Of a stretch of DNA of 64,000 bases, positions 11,401 to 18,751 are shown one piece after another. A program made the position numbers and the translations under genes. Source of the stretch: Gemmatimonadota bacterium (GTDB lineage Bacteria > Gemmatimonadota > Gemmatimonadetes > Gemmatimonadales > Gemmatimonadaceae); assembly GCA_014192065.1 (NCBI GenBank), contig BJHH01000002.1, positions 186,001 through 250,000 of the forward strand. The letters run 5' to 3'. The notes beneath the pieces are model-generated. The model made no database searches, had not been told where the DNA came from, and saw nothing but the letters and a program-made list of their open reading frames with translations. Every line of letters starts with the position of its first letter. The first letter of the stretch is position 1.

Positions 11401-12201
11401 AAGCTGCGCCTACCACAACGCGCCACGCTCACCTTCTCGGTAGCCAACCCGCTCGGCGCGGCAGACCTGCTGTTTCACGGCGAGAACAAGCTGCATGGCT
11501 GGGGCCAGCAGTCCGCGCCGGACCAGAGCCTGCTGTACGTGCGCGGATTCGACCCCGCGACGAAACGGTTCAAGTATGACGTCAACCAGCGGTTCGGCTC
11601 ATCGAATCCCGCCTTCACACCGTTCCGCACACCCGTCGTCGTGACGGCGATGTTCCGATTCGATATCGGGCCGACCCGCGAAGCGCAGTCGCTACTGCAG
11701 CAACTCAACGTTGGCCGGCGAAATGACGGCACCAAGCTCAACGAAGGGGTCATCAAGGCGATCTACGCGAATGGCGGCCTGCAGAACCCGATGGCGCAGG
11801 TCCTCCGCCAGTCCGATTCGCTGAGGCTCACGAGTACACAAGCCGACAGTCTCGCGACCATGAATCGATGGTATCTGATCCGGCTCGACTCGGTCTGGTC
11901 ACCGATCGCGAAGAGTCTGGCGGCACTGCCAGATCGTTACAACGAAGGCGCGGCGTACGTGGAGTACAAGCGCGGACGCGAGGCCACGGTTGACCTGCTC
12001 AAGCATCTGGCGCCCATGGTGAAGGGGCTTCTCACCGACGCCCAGCGGCGGAAATTGCCAGCCATCGTCACGAGCTATCTCGACAGCCGGTATCTCTCGG
12101 CCATCCGTTCAGGTACCGCGGGCGCCGGCGGCACCAGCATTGGCGGGGGCGGTCCTATCGCCATGCCGGGCGGCGGCCAGACCATCACCATCATCCGTTA
12201 G
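8476..12201 (+). CDS. TonB-dependent receptor with carboxypeptidase-regulatory-like domain and C-terminal LTxxQ extension
   Basis: A 1241-residue outer-membrane protein. The GTG at 8476 is preferred over the TTG at 8431 because it gives a clean signal peptide (VKLRVSFLTL...AAAQ). A carboxypeptidase-regulatory-like Ig domain follows (about 25-110, GRVTGPENQALEGAQV), then a plug region and a beta-barrel rich in alternating aromatic strands. The last recognisable strand, VVVTAMFRFDIG, is at about 1053-1065. Around 175 more residues follow, predicted helical, containing LTSTQ (1118-1122) and LTDAQ (1186-1190), as in Spy/CpxP proteins, and a Gly-rich tail. Receptors of this class import large or scarce ligands using TonB; the ligand is unknown. 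A secreted propeller-like protein follows after 44 bp. Confidence 0.88.
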   Translation: MKLRVSFLTLSCLVAAFAAPAAAQTVDVIRGRVTGPENQALEGAQVTVSTLAGAVNRSARTDANGRFTVTFPGGDGDYFVTFNAIGYAQRRFEIKRVADEDILIADARLSRTATALGEVRVQTQADRTRANRNDVSPDISGTERQVNAAALTAAQQGDLAAMAASLPGVLLVPGADGDPSGFSVLGLDPSQNSNTLNGQNFGGSDLPRDAAIGSALTTSPYDVSRGGFSGANFNLRTQSGTNFIIRTNSLNVDSPTMQWTDNAARALGQQYSNLSLGGRVSGPIKYNQSFYNVSYQLGQRSNDLHTLLNTNPIGLQASGIAADSVTRLLNIAQQLSVPHVIGRLPNDRLSDQGSMIGSFDLAPSSSRAGSAYNLTVSGSWNKMSPVSNLTTELPAHSGDRTSWNAGAQVRHSTYFGIGILSETTVGLSGSDAASTPYLLMPSGSVRVNSTFADGTNGVKSLQFGGNAALATSMTNQNVAFTNLMSWFSENNKHRLKLSTELRRDSYGLDQSGNRLGTYYFNSLADLQAGSAALFSRQLQPRLRDGSAVTGAIALGDSYRRSNTFQIQYGVRVDGSAFGETPSRNTQLEQLFGVRNDLVPNRVYVSPRIGFSWSYGTAAQIAGFEGAFRGPRATIRGGLGVFQGTPGAQSLGGAIDNTGLPSAIQQVQCTGLAVPAPSWASYANGGAIPTQCANGTAGSVFSNTVPNVTLFEEQFGSPRSVRSNLQWNGAILGNRFNGNFEVTYSLNLDQPGSVDLNFTPTQRFTLADEGNRPVYVQATSIDPRTGGIASRDSRLSALYNRVTEQKSDLRSESKQFRASISPISFNSSRSWSLSYVFTNVRERVRGFGSNTVGNPFDIQWARSNMDSRHQVQYSLFYNAWDLVRLSWNGSFRSGMPFTPLVAADLNGDGYQNDRAFIYGAAAADPALASSMATLLANLPSYAKHCLEQQAGTLADRNSCQGPWTAQANMSISFNPVKLRLPQRATLTFSVANPLGAADLLFHGENKLHGWGQQSAPDQSLLYVRGFDPATKRFKYDVNQRFGSSNPAFTPFRTPVVVTAMFRFDIGPTREAQSLLQQLNVGRRNDGTKLNEGVIKAIYANGGLQNPMAQVLRQSDSLRLTSTQADSLATMNRWYLIRLDSVWSPIAKSLAALPDRYNEGAAYVEYKRGREATVDLLKHLAPMVKGLLTDAQRRKLPAIVTSYLDSRYLSAIRSGTAGAGGTSIGGGGPIAMPGGGQTITIIR

Positions 12202-12245
12202 TCGACACTCCAGAGATTCTCACTCACACTTCACCAGTGAAGCCC

Positions 12246-13646
12246 ATGTCCACAGCTCGCAACTCGCTCGCGCTCATCCTCGTCGCGCTCGCCGCGACCG
12301 GCGCTGCAGGGCAGCAGACCGCTTCGACGGCGCTCCCGCCCATTCGCCCACTCGGCAAGGCGACGGCCACGTCGACCGATCTCATGGGCGCGGTCTCGCA
12401 AGTGCGCGCGCTCCCCGGCGGCCGCATCCTCGTCAACGACAACCTCGGCCGCAAGGTCGTGCTGTTCGAGCCAGGACTCTCGGCATCCAAGGTCGTCGCC
12501 GACACAACGAGCGCCACCGCCAACGCGTACAGCTCGCGCGCCGGCGGCCTGATCGCCTACAAGGGTGATTCGACGCTGTTCGTCGACCCGATCTCGCTCG
12601 CGATGTTGGTCATCGACGGCAAAGGCAATGTCACGCGGGTGATCTCGGTACCGCGGCCCAATGAAGCGAACGCCCTGATCGGCGGCCCCAACGGCACGCC
12701 GGGATTCGACGCGCAGGGCCGGCTCGTGTACCGCGCGCCCCCGAACTTTCGCATCGTGCCGCCGCCCGGTGGCGACATGTCGAAGATGCAGATTCCGCAG
12801 ATGCCGGATTCAGTCGCCGTGGTCCGCATCGCGCTGGACACGCGCGTCGTGGATACCGTCGCGTTCCTCAAGATTGCGAAGACGAACATGACGGTCACAC
12901 AGACGCCGAACGGCGGAATGAGCGTCACGTCCACCATCAATCCGATGCAGGTCGTGGATGATTGGGCGGTCACGGCCGATGGGCGCGTCGCGGTCGTGCG
13001 CGGCCAGGAGTACAAGATCGAATGGGTGGACGGGAAGGGCGCGATCGCGGCATCGAACAAGATCCCGTTTGCATGGCGTCGCCTCGACGATTCGACGAAA
13101 ACGGCCTTCATCGATTCGACGAAAGCAGCGATGGAAACGCTGCGCCAGCAGGCCGTCACGCGAGCGCAGGCCGGCGGCGCAGGCAACATGCCGATCGCGT
13201 TCGGTCCGGGCGGAGCGGGCGGAGCGATGGACATGGGTGCGATGGGCGGTATGAGGATCGAAATCAACATGCGTGGTGGCGATGGGCCGCGTGGCGCGGC
13301 CCCCGGGGCATCGAACGGCGCACCGCCGACTGGCGGGCCGACCAACATCCAGATTCCGCCGCTCAACTTTGTGAACCCCTCGGAGCTGCCCGACTACGCG
13401 CCGCCATTCACAGCGGGCGCGGTGCGCGCCGACCTCGACGGCAACGTGTGGATCCGCACGTCGAACGTGTACGGTGGCGGTTCCGTGTACGACATCGTCA
13501 ACGCGAAGGGTGAACTCACCGACCGCGTGTTGCTGCCGACAGGACGCGTGATCGCCGGCTTCGGACCGGGCGTGGTGTACATGGGGTTCCGTGACGGCGC
13601 AGGCGTGCGTATCGAGATGGCCCCGATCCGCAGCGCGACGCCGTAA
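12246..13646 (+). CDS. Secreted propeller-like protein of unknown function
   Basis: A 466-residue exported protein starting at ATG 12246 (a GTG three codons upstream is possible). A signal peptide is followed by a processed N-terminus near GAAGQQT. Repeats such as GGRILVND, DAQGRLVYR, TADGRVAVVR and DLDGNVWIRTSN resemble the blade strands of six-bladed NHL/BF3-type propellers. A low-complexity Met/Gly/Pro-rich stretch interrupts it at about 315-370. It lies 44 bp downstream of the TonB-dependent receptor, so it may be its surface or periplasmic partner, but no function can be assigned. Confidence 0.75.
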   Translation: MSTARNSLALILVALAATGAAGQQTASTALPPIRPLGKATATSTDLMGAVSQVRALPGGRILVNDNLGRKVVLFEPGLSASKVVADTTSATANAYSSRAGGLIAYKGDSTLFVDPISLAMLVIDGKGNVTRVISVPRPNEANALIGGPNGTPGFDAQGRLVYRAPPNFRIVPPPGGDMSKMQIPQMPDSVAVVRIALDTRVVDTVAFLKIAKTNMTVTQTPNGGMSVTSTINPMQVVDDWAVTADGRVAVVRGQEYKIEWVDGKGAIAASNKIPFAWRRLDDSTKTAFIDSTKAAMETLRQQAVTRAQAGGAGNMPIAFGPGGAGGAMDMGAMGGMRIEINMRGGDGPRGAAPGASNGAPPTGGPTNIQIPPLNFVNPSELPDYAPPFTAGAVRADLDGNVWIRTSNVYGGGSVYDIVNAKGELTDRVLLPTGRVIAGFGPGVVYMGFRDGAGVRIEMAPIRSATP

Positions 13647-13665
13647 CGATTCTCACTGAATTCCG

Positions 13666-13703
13666 CCGGGCGGGTCGCCACACGCGGCCCGCCCGGTTTC
13701 GTT
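13666..13703 (+). terminator. Intrinsic terminator after the propeller-like gene
   Basis: A perfect 9-bp stem CCGGGCGGG (13666-13674) / CCCGCCCGG (13688-13696) with a 13-nt loop is followed immediately by TTTCGTTT. It sits 20 bp after the stop at 13646 and would end the receptor/propeller transcript. Confidence 0.8.
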
Positions 13704-13731
13704 TCCGGTCCTCGCGCCACGAACGATTCGG

Positions 13732-13925
13732 GTTACCCGCGTTTCGACGCCATCGCCAACGTGATCGACCAGAACGTCGCACAGGCTCGCGCCGTGAGCG
13801 GGTCGCGGATCGGCGGGCGATACGTCATCCGTGTTGCCTGCTCAAACCACCGCTGCACCTGGGACGATTTCGAAGTGTTTTTGGCTGGCGTCGAGCGAAT
13901 GCGCGACAAGGTGCTGCGCGGGTAG
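13732..13925 (+). pseudogene. Probable C-terminal remnant of a PLP-dependent (aromatic amino acid-type) decarboxylase gene
   Basis: In one plus-strand frame the last ~55 codons before a TAG read like the end of a group II pyridoxal-dependent decarboxylase: a helix (FDAIANVIDQN), then GSRIGGRYVIRV, CSNHRCTWDD and FEVFLAGVERM. This matches that family's usual ending of GRY-x-LR, N-x-RTT and a final helix. No start codon, PLP lysine or upstream domain is present, and the segment follows a terminator. I read it as a leftover of a deleted gene, from pattern recognition only. Chance resemblance is possible. Confidence 0.35.
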
Positions 13926-13998
13926 CGCCCGCACGAAGTCGCCGCTGCCGGCTGCGTTGATTCGGGGACCGCCGAAGAACCGTCCCCCGTTGCCGACC

Positions 13999-14643
13999 CT
14001 AGCGCTCGCCCGCCATCCCCCGAATCACCTTGTACTCCTTCTCGGTCACGGGCGTCACCGATAGCCGGCCGATCCTGATGAGCGCCATCTCCTTGAGGGT
14101 CGCCTTGAGCTTCATCTGGGCGAGCGTCACTGGTTTGGTAAACTGCGCGACGGCGCGCAGGTCTACCATGTACCACTGCGGGTCGCCCTGTTTCGAGTCC
14201 GGGTCGTAGTGGCGGTGCTTGATGTCGAAGGCGGTGTGGTCCACGTAGCCCTCACGCGCGACTTCGCACTCACCCACGATCACCTGTGGATCGATGCTTG
14301 AGTGATAGAAGAAGACGCGGTCACCCATCCGCATTCCATCACGCAGGAAATTGCGCGCGGCAAAGTTGCGCACGCCGTCCCAGCAGGTGGTGCGGCCGTG
14401 CCGGCGAAGCAGGTCGTCGAACGAGAAGGCGTCCGGCTCGCTCTTGGCAAGCCAATACCGCATCTCCCCCGGCTCGCGCTTGAACACCCACGCCCATTTT
14501 CCCTTCTCGTACGGGGCGTTTGCCGCGGCCGTGTCCATCTCATCACCGGGGGCCTCCTTCGGCGCCCTCGGTGCGGCAGAACCTTTCTTCGTCTTCGCGG
14601 CTGCTGCCGGAACGTGCTTGGTTGTTTTTTTCTTTGCTGCCAC
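13999..14643 (-). CDS. EVE-domain protein with Lys/Ala-rich N-terminal tail
   Basis: A 214-residue protein whose residues ~65-214 form a complete EVE (PUA-like) domain: YWLAKSEPDAFSFDDL, TCWDGVRNFAARNFLR, GDRVFFYHSS and DPQWYMVDL. EVE domains bind modified bases in DNA or RNA in several characterised proteins. The GTG at 14643 is chosen because AGAGGG precedes it closely and the sequence then begins VAAKKKTTK. The first ~35 residues are a basic Ala/Lys tail, presumably disordered and possibly nucleic-acid binding. It starts 8 nt after the stop of the upstream aminotransferase gene, so it is probably cotranscribed and translationally coupled. Confidence 0.85.
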   Translation of the reverse strand: MAAKKKTTKHVPAAAAKTKKGSAAPRAPKEAPGDEMDTAAANAPYEKGKWAWVFKREPGEMRYWLAKSEPDAFSFDDLLRRHGRTTCWDGVRNFAARNFLRDGMRMGDRVFFYHSSIDPQVIVGECEVAREGYVDHTAFDIKHRHYDPDSKQGDPQWYMVDLRAVAQFTKPVTLAQMKLKATLKEMALIRIGRLSVTPVTEKEYKVIRGMAGER

Positions 14644-14650
14644 AATCCCT

Positions 14651-15949
14651 CTAGGAGGCAATGCCAGTTTTGATCGCCTGGAGCACGGCGTCGGAAAACG
14701 TATCGATCTCGTTCACCGACGTGTACACGCTTGGCGTAATACGAATACCACTGAACTCAGGGTGCACGATCGGCGTGTTGACGATGTGGTGCTTACTGAG
14801 CAGCCACCCGCCGAGCTTCACGGGGTCCAATCCATCCACATGGAAGAGACAAATCGCACCCGACTTGTCGGGACCGATCTGCGTCAGCACATGGACGCGA
14901 TCGCTTTCCGTCATCAGCCGTTTGGCCCAGCGATCACGCAGGTAACGGAGGCGTGCGATCTTGCGGTCGAATCCCATACCCTGCGAGAACGCGAGCGCCG
15001 CCGAGACGGCGTTGAAGTTCGCCTGCGGGTGTGTGCCGATCTCCTCGTACTTCCGGATGTCGTTCACCTGCCCCTCGCCCGCCGCCATCAGCGGCCAGAG
15101 CTTCGGAATCTTGTCCTGGCGCACGTAAAGGAAGCCCGCGCCGATCGGCGCGTGCAGCCATTTGTGCAGCGAGGTGCCGTAATAATCCACGTCAAGTTCG
15201 TCGCGCTTCATCGGCCAGTGGCCAAAGGCGTGCGCGCCATCGACCATCACCTCGATGCCGAGCGGACGCGCCATCTTGACGATCTCGCGAATCGGCATGA
15301 TCTGGCCGGTGAGGTTCGTGATATGCGGAACCTCGATGACCTTCGTGCGCGGCGTGATCGCGGCCTTGAACTGGTCGACGATGTACTGGTCCGACGGCGG
15401 CGGCACCTTGAACGAGATCTGCTTGAGGACAATTCCCTCACGGCGCTCGCGCTGCTGCCAGGTGGCGATCATCCGGCCATAGTTCTGGTTCGTCACCAAC
15501 ACTTCGTCACCGCGCTTGAGATCGATGCCGTAAATCATGATCTCGTTCGCTTCGCTGGCGTTGCGAACGACGGCCATTTCCTCGGTGCTGCAACCGAATT
15601 CCTTGGCGAGCTCGCGCCGCGTCGTTTCCATCCGCGGCTGCAGGATGCGCCACATATGCTCGACGGGCAGCTCGTTCGTGAACTTGAGGTCGCGGATCAT
15701 CTGCTCGAGCACATGGGTCGGCGTCGGCGAGATCCCACCGTTATTCAGGTTGATCATCGTCCGATCGGCGTCGAACGCGCGTTGAATCTGCGCCCAGTAC
15801 AGCTCGTCCTCGGCCACGGCCAGCGCGGGCTTGGTGCCGGCGATGGTGTTAGCGCGGAAGAGGTGCGCAAACGCGTCTTCCCGGAACATCGGGATCGTGA
15901 CACCAGCTGCTGCGAGGCCGCGAACGAACGTGCGTCGGGAGGTCTGCAT
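14651..15949 (-). CDS. Tat-exported class V aminotransferase-fold protein (paralogue of 7045)
   Basis: A 432-residue PLP-dependent fold-type I protein in the isopenicillin-N-epimerase-like branch. The N-terminus TSRRTFVRGLAAAG is a twin-arginine signal. Lys263 in GTSLHKWLH is the expected Schiff-base lysine, and VDGAHAFGHW holds the cofactor Asp. It is clearly homologous to the protein at 7045 but diverged throughout, so the two probably have different substrates. The downstream EVE gene is very closely spaced. Actual reaction unknown. Confidence 0.87.
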   Translation of the reverse strand: MQTSRRTFVRGLAAAGVTIPMFREDAFAHLFRANTIAGTKPALAVAEDELYWAQIQRAFDADRTMINLNNGGISPTPTHVLEQMIRDLKFTNELPVEHMWRILQPRMETTRRELAKEFGCSTEEMAVVRNASEANEIMIYGIDLKRGDEVLVTNQNYGRMIATWQQRERREGIVLKQISFKVPPPSDQYIVDQFKAAITPRTKVIEVPHITNLTGQIMPIREIVKMARPLGIEVMVDGAHAFGHWPMKRDELDVDYYGTSLHKWLHAPIGAGFLYVRQDKIPKLWPLMAAGEGQVNDIRKYEEIGTHPQANFNAVSAALAFSQGMGFDRKIARLRYLRDRWAKRLMTESDRVHVLTQIGPDKSGAICLFHVDGLDPVKLGGWLLSKHHIVNTPIVHPEFSGIRITPSVYTSVNEIDTFSDAVLQAIKTGIAS

Positions 15950-16407
15950 AGGAAAACCCTCGGTCAGACGACGAACTGAGGAAAAAGCTGGCGGTGAGCC
16001 GCTCTGTAATTACGGCTGTTCCGCAGCCGTTCGCCAGCGGCTACGGCACAACAATTAGCCCAACTTCCCCACCGATTTCCCGCCGTTTCCCGAGATTGGC
16101 CAGCGCCCGCCAGACACCATCGTCCACCCGGTACGCCATCCGGTGGCGCCATCCGGTGGCGCCCAGTCGGTATCGCAGATAGGAGAACTCCACTATCCGA
16201 ATAAACGCCTGCTCGTCGCCGTGCTTGGCACCGATGGGGAGTGTCAAGTCGAAATCGCTCACGGGCTCGCGAATGATTGCAAAGGCGTGCGACAGATTAC
16301 CCCCCCCCAGACCGCCAGTTGGCTATCGTGTACCGTCTACCTCTACCTGCATCTATGATTATCCAGACGTCCATGGCCACGTCACGCCAGCCCAACAGCG
16401 CCGAGTG
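15950..16407. other. 458-bp intergenic stretch, divergent promoters presumed
   Basis: It lies between the start of the minus-strand aminotransferase and the start of the plus-strand aldehyde dehydrogenase. A 13-bp unit is repeated exactly in tandem at 16135-16160 (GCCATCCGGTGGC twice), and a C9 homopolymer lies near 16302. A minus-strand frame at 16041-16262 (73 residues from GTG) has protein-like composition but no ribosome binding site or recognisable family; I do not call it a gene. No clear promoter hexamers were recognised. Confidence 0.5.
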
Positions 16408-17985
16408 ATGGAGATCGCAACGGGCCAATCGGCTCCTCGCCCACGGCCGGTCGAGTCTCGTCAGCCCTCCACCGGCGAGGTCTGGCGAACCTTCACGGCC
16501 GCATCGTCCGATGAGGTCCAGCGGGTGGTCGCAGCTGCGCGCGCCGCCCAGCCAGGCTGGGTCGCGCTGCCGCTTGGCGTGCGACTGCAGATGCTGCGTC
16601 GCTTTCACGAACTCGTGTACCTCCGCCGCGCCGAGATTGCCGACTTGCTCACGCGCGAAGTCGACAAGCCGGCGGCCGAGGCGCTCTCCACCGAGGTGGC
16701 CTTCGTGCTGGACCAAGTACGGTTTCTCATCAAAGCCGTGCCGCGCCTCATCCGTTCGCCCTGGTTCGGCTCCGCCAGCCTCGGCCTCTCTCGAAAACGA
16801 TTGCGTATCACGCACGAGCCCTACGGCGTGGTGGGCATCATTTCGCCGTGGAACTACCCGTTCATGCTCGCCTGCTCGCGCATCCTCCCCGCGCTCGCGA
16901 CGGGCAACGCGGTCGTATTCAAGCCGAGTGAACTGACGCCGTCGATCGGCGAACTCACGCATCAGTTGCTGCTCGATGCCGGCGTGCCTGGCGACGTGAT
17001 CGGTCTAGTGCAGGGTGATGGCCATGTCGGCGCGACCCTCGCGGCTGCGCCCGTCGACAAGGTTTTTTTCACGGGCAGCGTGGCGAGCGGTCGCTCCGTC
17101 GCCATGGCGTGTGCCACACGGCTCGTACCGTGTGGTCTGGAACTCGGAGGCAGCGATGCCGCGATCGTGCTCGCCGACGCCGATCTGGCCCTCGCCGCGT
17201 CGGGACTCGCGTGGGGACGGTTCACCAATGCCGGACAGTCCTGCGTCGCACCGAAGCGCCTCTTCGTCGAAGACGCCGTGTACGACGCGTTCCTGTCAGC
17301 CCTCGTCGGCGTAGTCCAGAAACTTCGCACCGGATCTGGCACCGACGACGCGACCGACGCCGGCGCGGTGATCCGGCCAGAGTTTCGCGCGGTACTCGAG
17401 TCGCAGCGCGACGACGCGATCGCCCGCGGCGCGAGGGTCGTCGCGACGGCACCCGCCAGCAATGCGAACGTCTTTCCGCCGACGGTCCTGGTGGACGTCC
17501 CGTCTGACTCCCGCGCACTGACCGAAGAAACGTTTGGGCCGCTCATGGCGGTGATCCGCGTCCGCGATGCCGATGAGGCCATCACGCGTGCCAATGCGAG
17601 TGATTTCGGGCTGTCGGCCAGCATCTGGAGCCGCGACGTACTGCGCGCGGGAAGGCTTGCCGAACGTCTCGAGTGCGGGACGGTCGCGATCAACGACGTG
17701 CTGCTCACCGCAGGGACTCCCGAACTGCCGCACGGCGGCGTGAAGCACTCCGGCATCGGTCGCGCCCAAGGCATGGAGGGACTCGCCGAATGCGTGCGCA
17801 CGAAGGGGATCATCGCGGACCGACTGTCGTCGTGGCGTCAGGGATGGTGGTTCGGATATTCCCGCGCGCATCGTGAACGCGTCGACGCGTTCTTGACGCT
17901 CGCCCACAGCACCAACGTGGTAGCTCGGATCGCCGCCATTCCAAACGTGCTGCGGATGCTGTTCCGTCCCGAACGGCCGCTGTAG
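16408..17985 (+). CDS. NAD(P)-dependent aldehyde dehydrogenase
   Basis: A 525-residue aldehyde dehydrogenase oxidising an aldehyde to the acid. Conserved parts are ISPWNYPF (cofactor binding, Asn), FTGSVASGR, the general-base Glu in LELGGSDA, the catalytic Cys in NAGQSCVAPKR, and EETFGPL. The sequence resembles the succinate-semialdehyde/benzaldehyde group, but substrate cannot be fixed. ATG 16408 is chosen because the preceding 61 codons of open frame do not look like the family. The C-terminus has an extra basic/hydrophobic tail (about 40 residues, ending MLFRPERPL), possibly membrane-associating. A YggT gene starts 9 bp later. Confidence 0.9.
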   Translation: MEIATGQSAPRPRPVESRQPSTGEVWRTFTAASSDEVQRVVAAARAAQPGWVALPLGVRLQMLRRFHELVYLRRAEIADLLTREVDKPAAEALSTEVAFVLDQVRFLIKAVPRLIRSPWFGSASLGLSRKRLRITHEPYGVVGIISPWNYPFMLACSRILPALATGNAVVFKPSELTPSIGELTHQLLLDAGVPGDVIGLVQGDGHVGATLAAAPVDKVFFTGSVASGRSVAMACATRLVPCGLELGGSDAAIVLADADLALAASGLAWGRFTNAGQSCVAPKRLFVEDAVYDAFLSALVGVVQKLRTGSGTDDATDAGAVIRPEFRAVLESQRDDAIARGARVVATAPASNANVFPPTVLVDVPSDSRALTEETFGPLMAVIRVRDADEAITRANASDFGLSASIWSRDVLRAGRLAERLECGTVAINDVLLTAGTPELPHGGVKHSGIGRAQGMEGLAECVRTKGIIADRLSSWRQGWWFGYSRAHRERVDAFLTLAHSTNVVARIAAIPNVLRMLFRPERPL

Positions 17986-17994
17986 GCCAGGCCA

Positions 17995-18582
17995 ATGCCG
18001 ATCCTTCACGCGCTCGATGTCGTCCTCGAACTGCTTCGCCCCGGTCTGCTCTGGCTGTTCGTCATGCTTGCGGTGGTGGCCGGCGTGGACTGGGCCGTGC
18101 GGACGCGCCGCATCAATCCGTTCGGACGCATTGCGCGCGTGGTTCGCACAAACGTCGACCCGCTACTGATGCCGATCGAACGCATCGTCGTTCGCTCGGG
18201 CGGGCTGCCATCGAACGCCCCGCTGTGGTCACTCGTGTTCGTTGCGGTCGGCGGCGTCTTGCTTATCGCGACGCTCGGCTTCATTCGCGAACAGCTGGAC
18301 CTCGTGCTTGCAGCGCTCGGCGGCGGCGCGAAGGGCGTCTATCGCCTGCTGGTGTCGTGGATCTTCATGATTCTGCAGATCGCCATCCTCGTGCGCGTCG
18401 TCCAATCGTGGGTCCACTTCAGACTGGGCGCCTGGTATTCGCGATGGGCATTCAAGATCAGCGAACCGGTCTTGCGGCCGATCCGTAATCTGATTCCGCT
18501 CTTCGGAGGAATGGATCTGTCGCCAATCGTGGCCTGGTTCCTCTTGGGATTCGTGGAGACCGCCCTACTCCGGGCCTGGTAA
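17995..18582 (+). CDS. YggT family integral membrane protein
   Basis: A 195-residue protein with two YggT repeats. Each has a hydrophobic helix pair, and the C-terminal half contains the family signature PVLRPIRNLIPLFGGMDLSP followed by IVAWFLLG. YggT proteins act in osmotic tolerance, cell division or cytochrome assembly, depending on the lineage; the role here is not known. It is 9 bp downstream of the aldehyde dehydrogenase, so probably one operon. No terminator is seen before the metF promoter. Confidence 0.85.
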   Translation: MPILHALDVVLELLRPGLLWLFVMLAVVAGVDWAVRTRRINPFGRIARVVRTNVDPLLMPIERIVVRSGGLPSNAPLWSLVFVAVGGVLLIATLGFIREQLDLVLAALGGGAKGVYRLLVSWIFMILQIAILVRVVQSWVHFRLGAWYSRWAFKISEPVLRPIRNLIPLFGGMDLSPIVAWFLLGFVETALLRAW

Positions 18583-18614
18583 CCAGACTGGGGAGGAGGC
18601 CGATTCTCGCCGAC

Positions 18615-18643
18615 TTGACACCATCCGTTCATCCGGATAGACT
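18615..18643 (+). promoter_or_regulatory. Sigma-70-type promoter for metF-metH
   Basis: A perfect -35 hexamer TTGACA (18615-18620), a 17-bp spacer and TAGACT (18638-18643, 4 of 6 consensus bases) place the transcription start near 18650. That is about 14 nt upstream of the first riboswitch stem, as expected of a leader that begins just before the aptamer. Confidence 0.65.
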
Positions 18644-18663
18644 GATGGAAGACAATTGATACC

Positions 18664-18717
18664 CGTGGCGATTTGGAGGCAAATTGCGGCCACGTAAAAT
18701 ATTCAGCTAAAGCGCCT
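18664..18717 (+). ncRNA. SAM-II riboswitch aptamer upstream of metF
   Basis: The segment matches the compact SAM-II pseudoknot fold. Stem P1 is CGTGGC (18664-18669) with GCCACG (18689-18694). The loop begins GATTT and ends with a conserved TTGC. After P1 comes an A/T-rich linker and the hallmark GCTAAA (18706-18711). A second pairing AGGC (18677-18680) with GCCT (18714-18717) can close the pseudoknot. SAM-II binds S-adenosylmethionine and lowers expression of methionine/SAM genes; metF and metH follow directly. The resemblance is to the well-known metX aptamer from memory; a covariance-model search was not possible. Confidence 0.88.
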
Positions 18718-18719
18718 GT

Positions 18720-18751
18720 ACCCGGTGCGCCTCGTCGCCCCGGGTTTTTTT
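18720..18751 (+). terminator. Intrinsic terminator in the metF leader (riboswitch expression platform)
   Basis: Stem ACCCGG (18720-18725) pairs with CCGGGT (18740-18745). One mismatch and three inner pairs (GCG/CGC) extend it, the loop is 6 nt and a run of seven Ts follows (18745-18751). It lies 2 nt after the aptamer and ~70 nt before the metF start, so read-through must be conditional. GCGCC at 18712-18716 could alternatively pair with GGTGC at 18724-18728 as an antiterminator that excludes both the aptamer pseudoknot and the terminator. Confidence 0.82.

Larger units (their letters stand above)
13647..13998. other. 352-bp stretch without an intact gene
   Basis: It contains an intrinsic terminator (13666-13703) and a short reading frame resembling the C-terminus of a PLP-dependent decarboxylase (13732-13925). 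The remaining ~70 bp before the EVE gene stop show nothing recognisable. Confidence 0.6.

Noticed and set aside
14351-15979. 542-codon plus-strand open frame opposite the second class V aminotransferase gene
   Set aside because: It is the antisense shadow of a strongly supported gene in GC-rich sequence, and its product has the Arg/His-rich composition typical of such shadows and no recognisable domain.
16041-16262. 73-residue minus-strand ORF between the aminotransferase and aldehyde dehydrogenase genes
   Set aside because: Protein-like composition, but no ribosome binding site, no recognised family, and it spans a 13-bp tandem repeat; too weak to call.
16354-16407. Possible 17-codon leader peptide whose TGA overlaps the aldehyde dehydrogenase ATG
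   Set aside because: No Shine-Dalgarno, no run of regulatory codons and no attenuator hairpin; chance is more likely.
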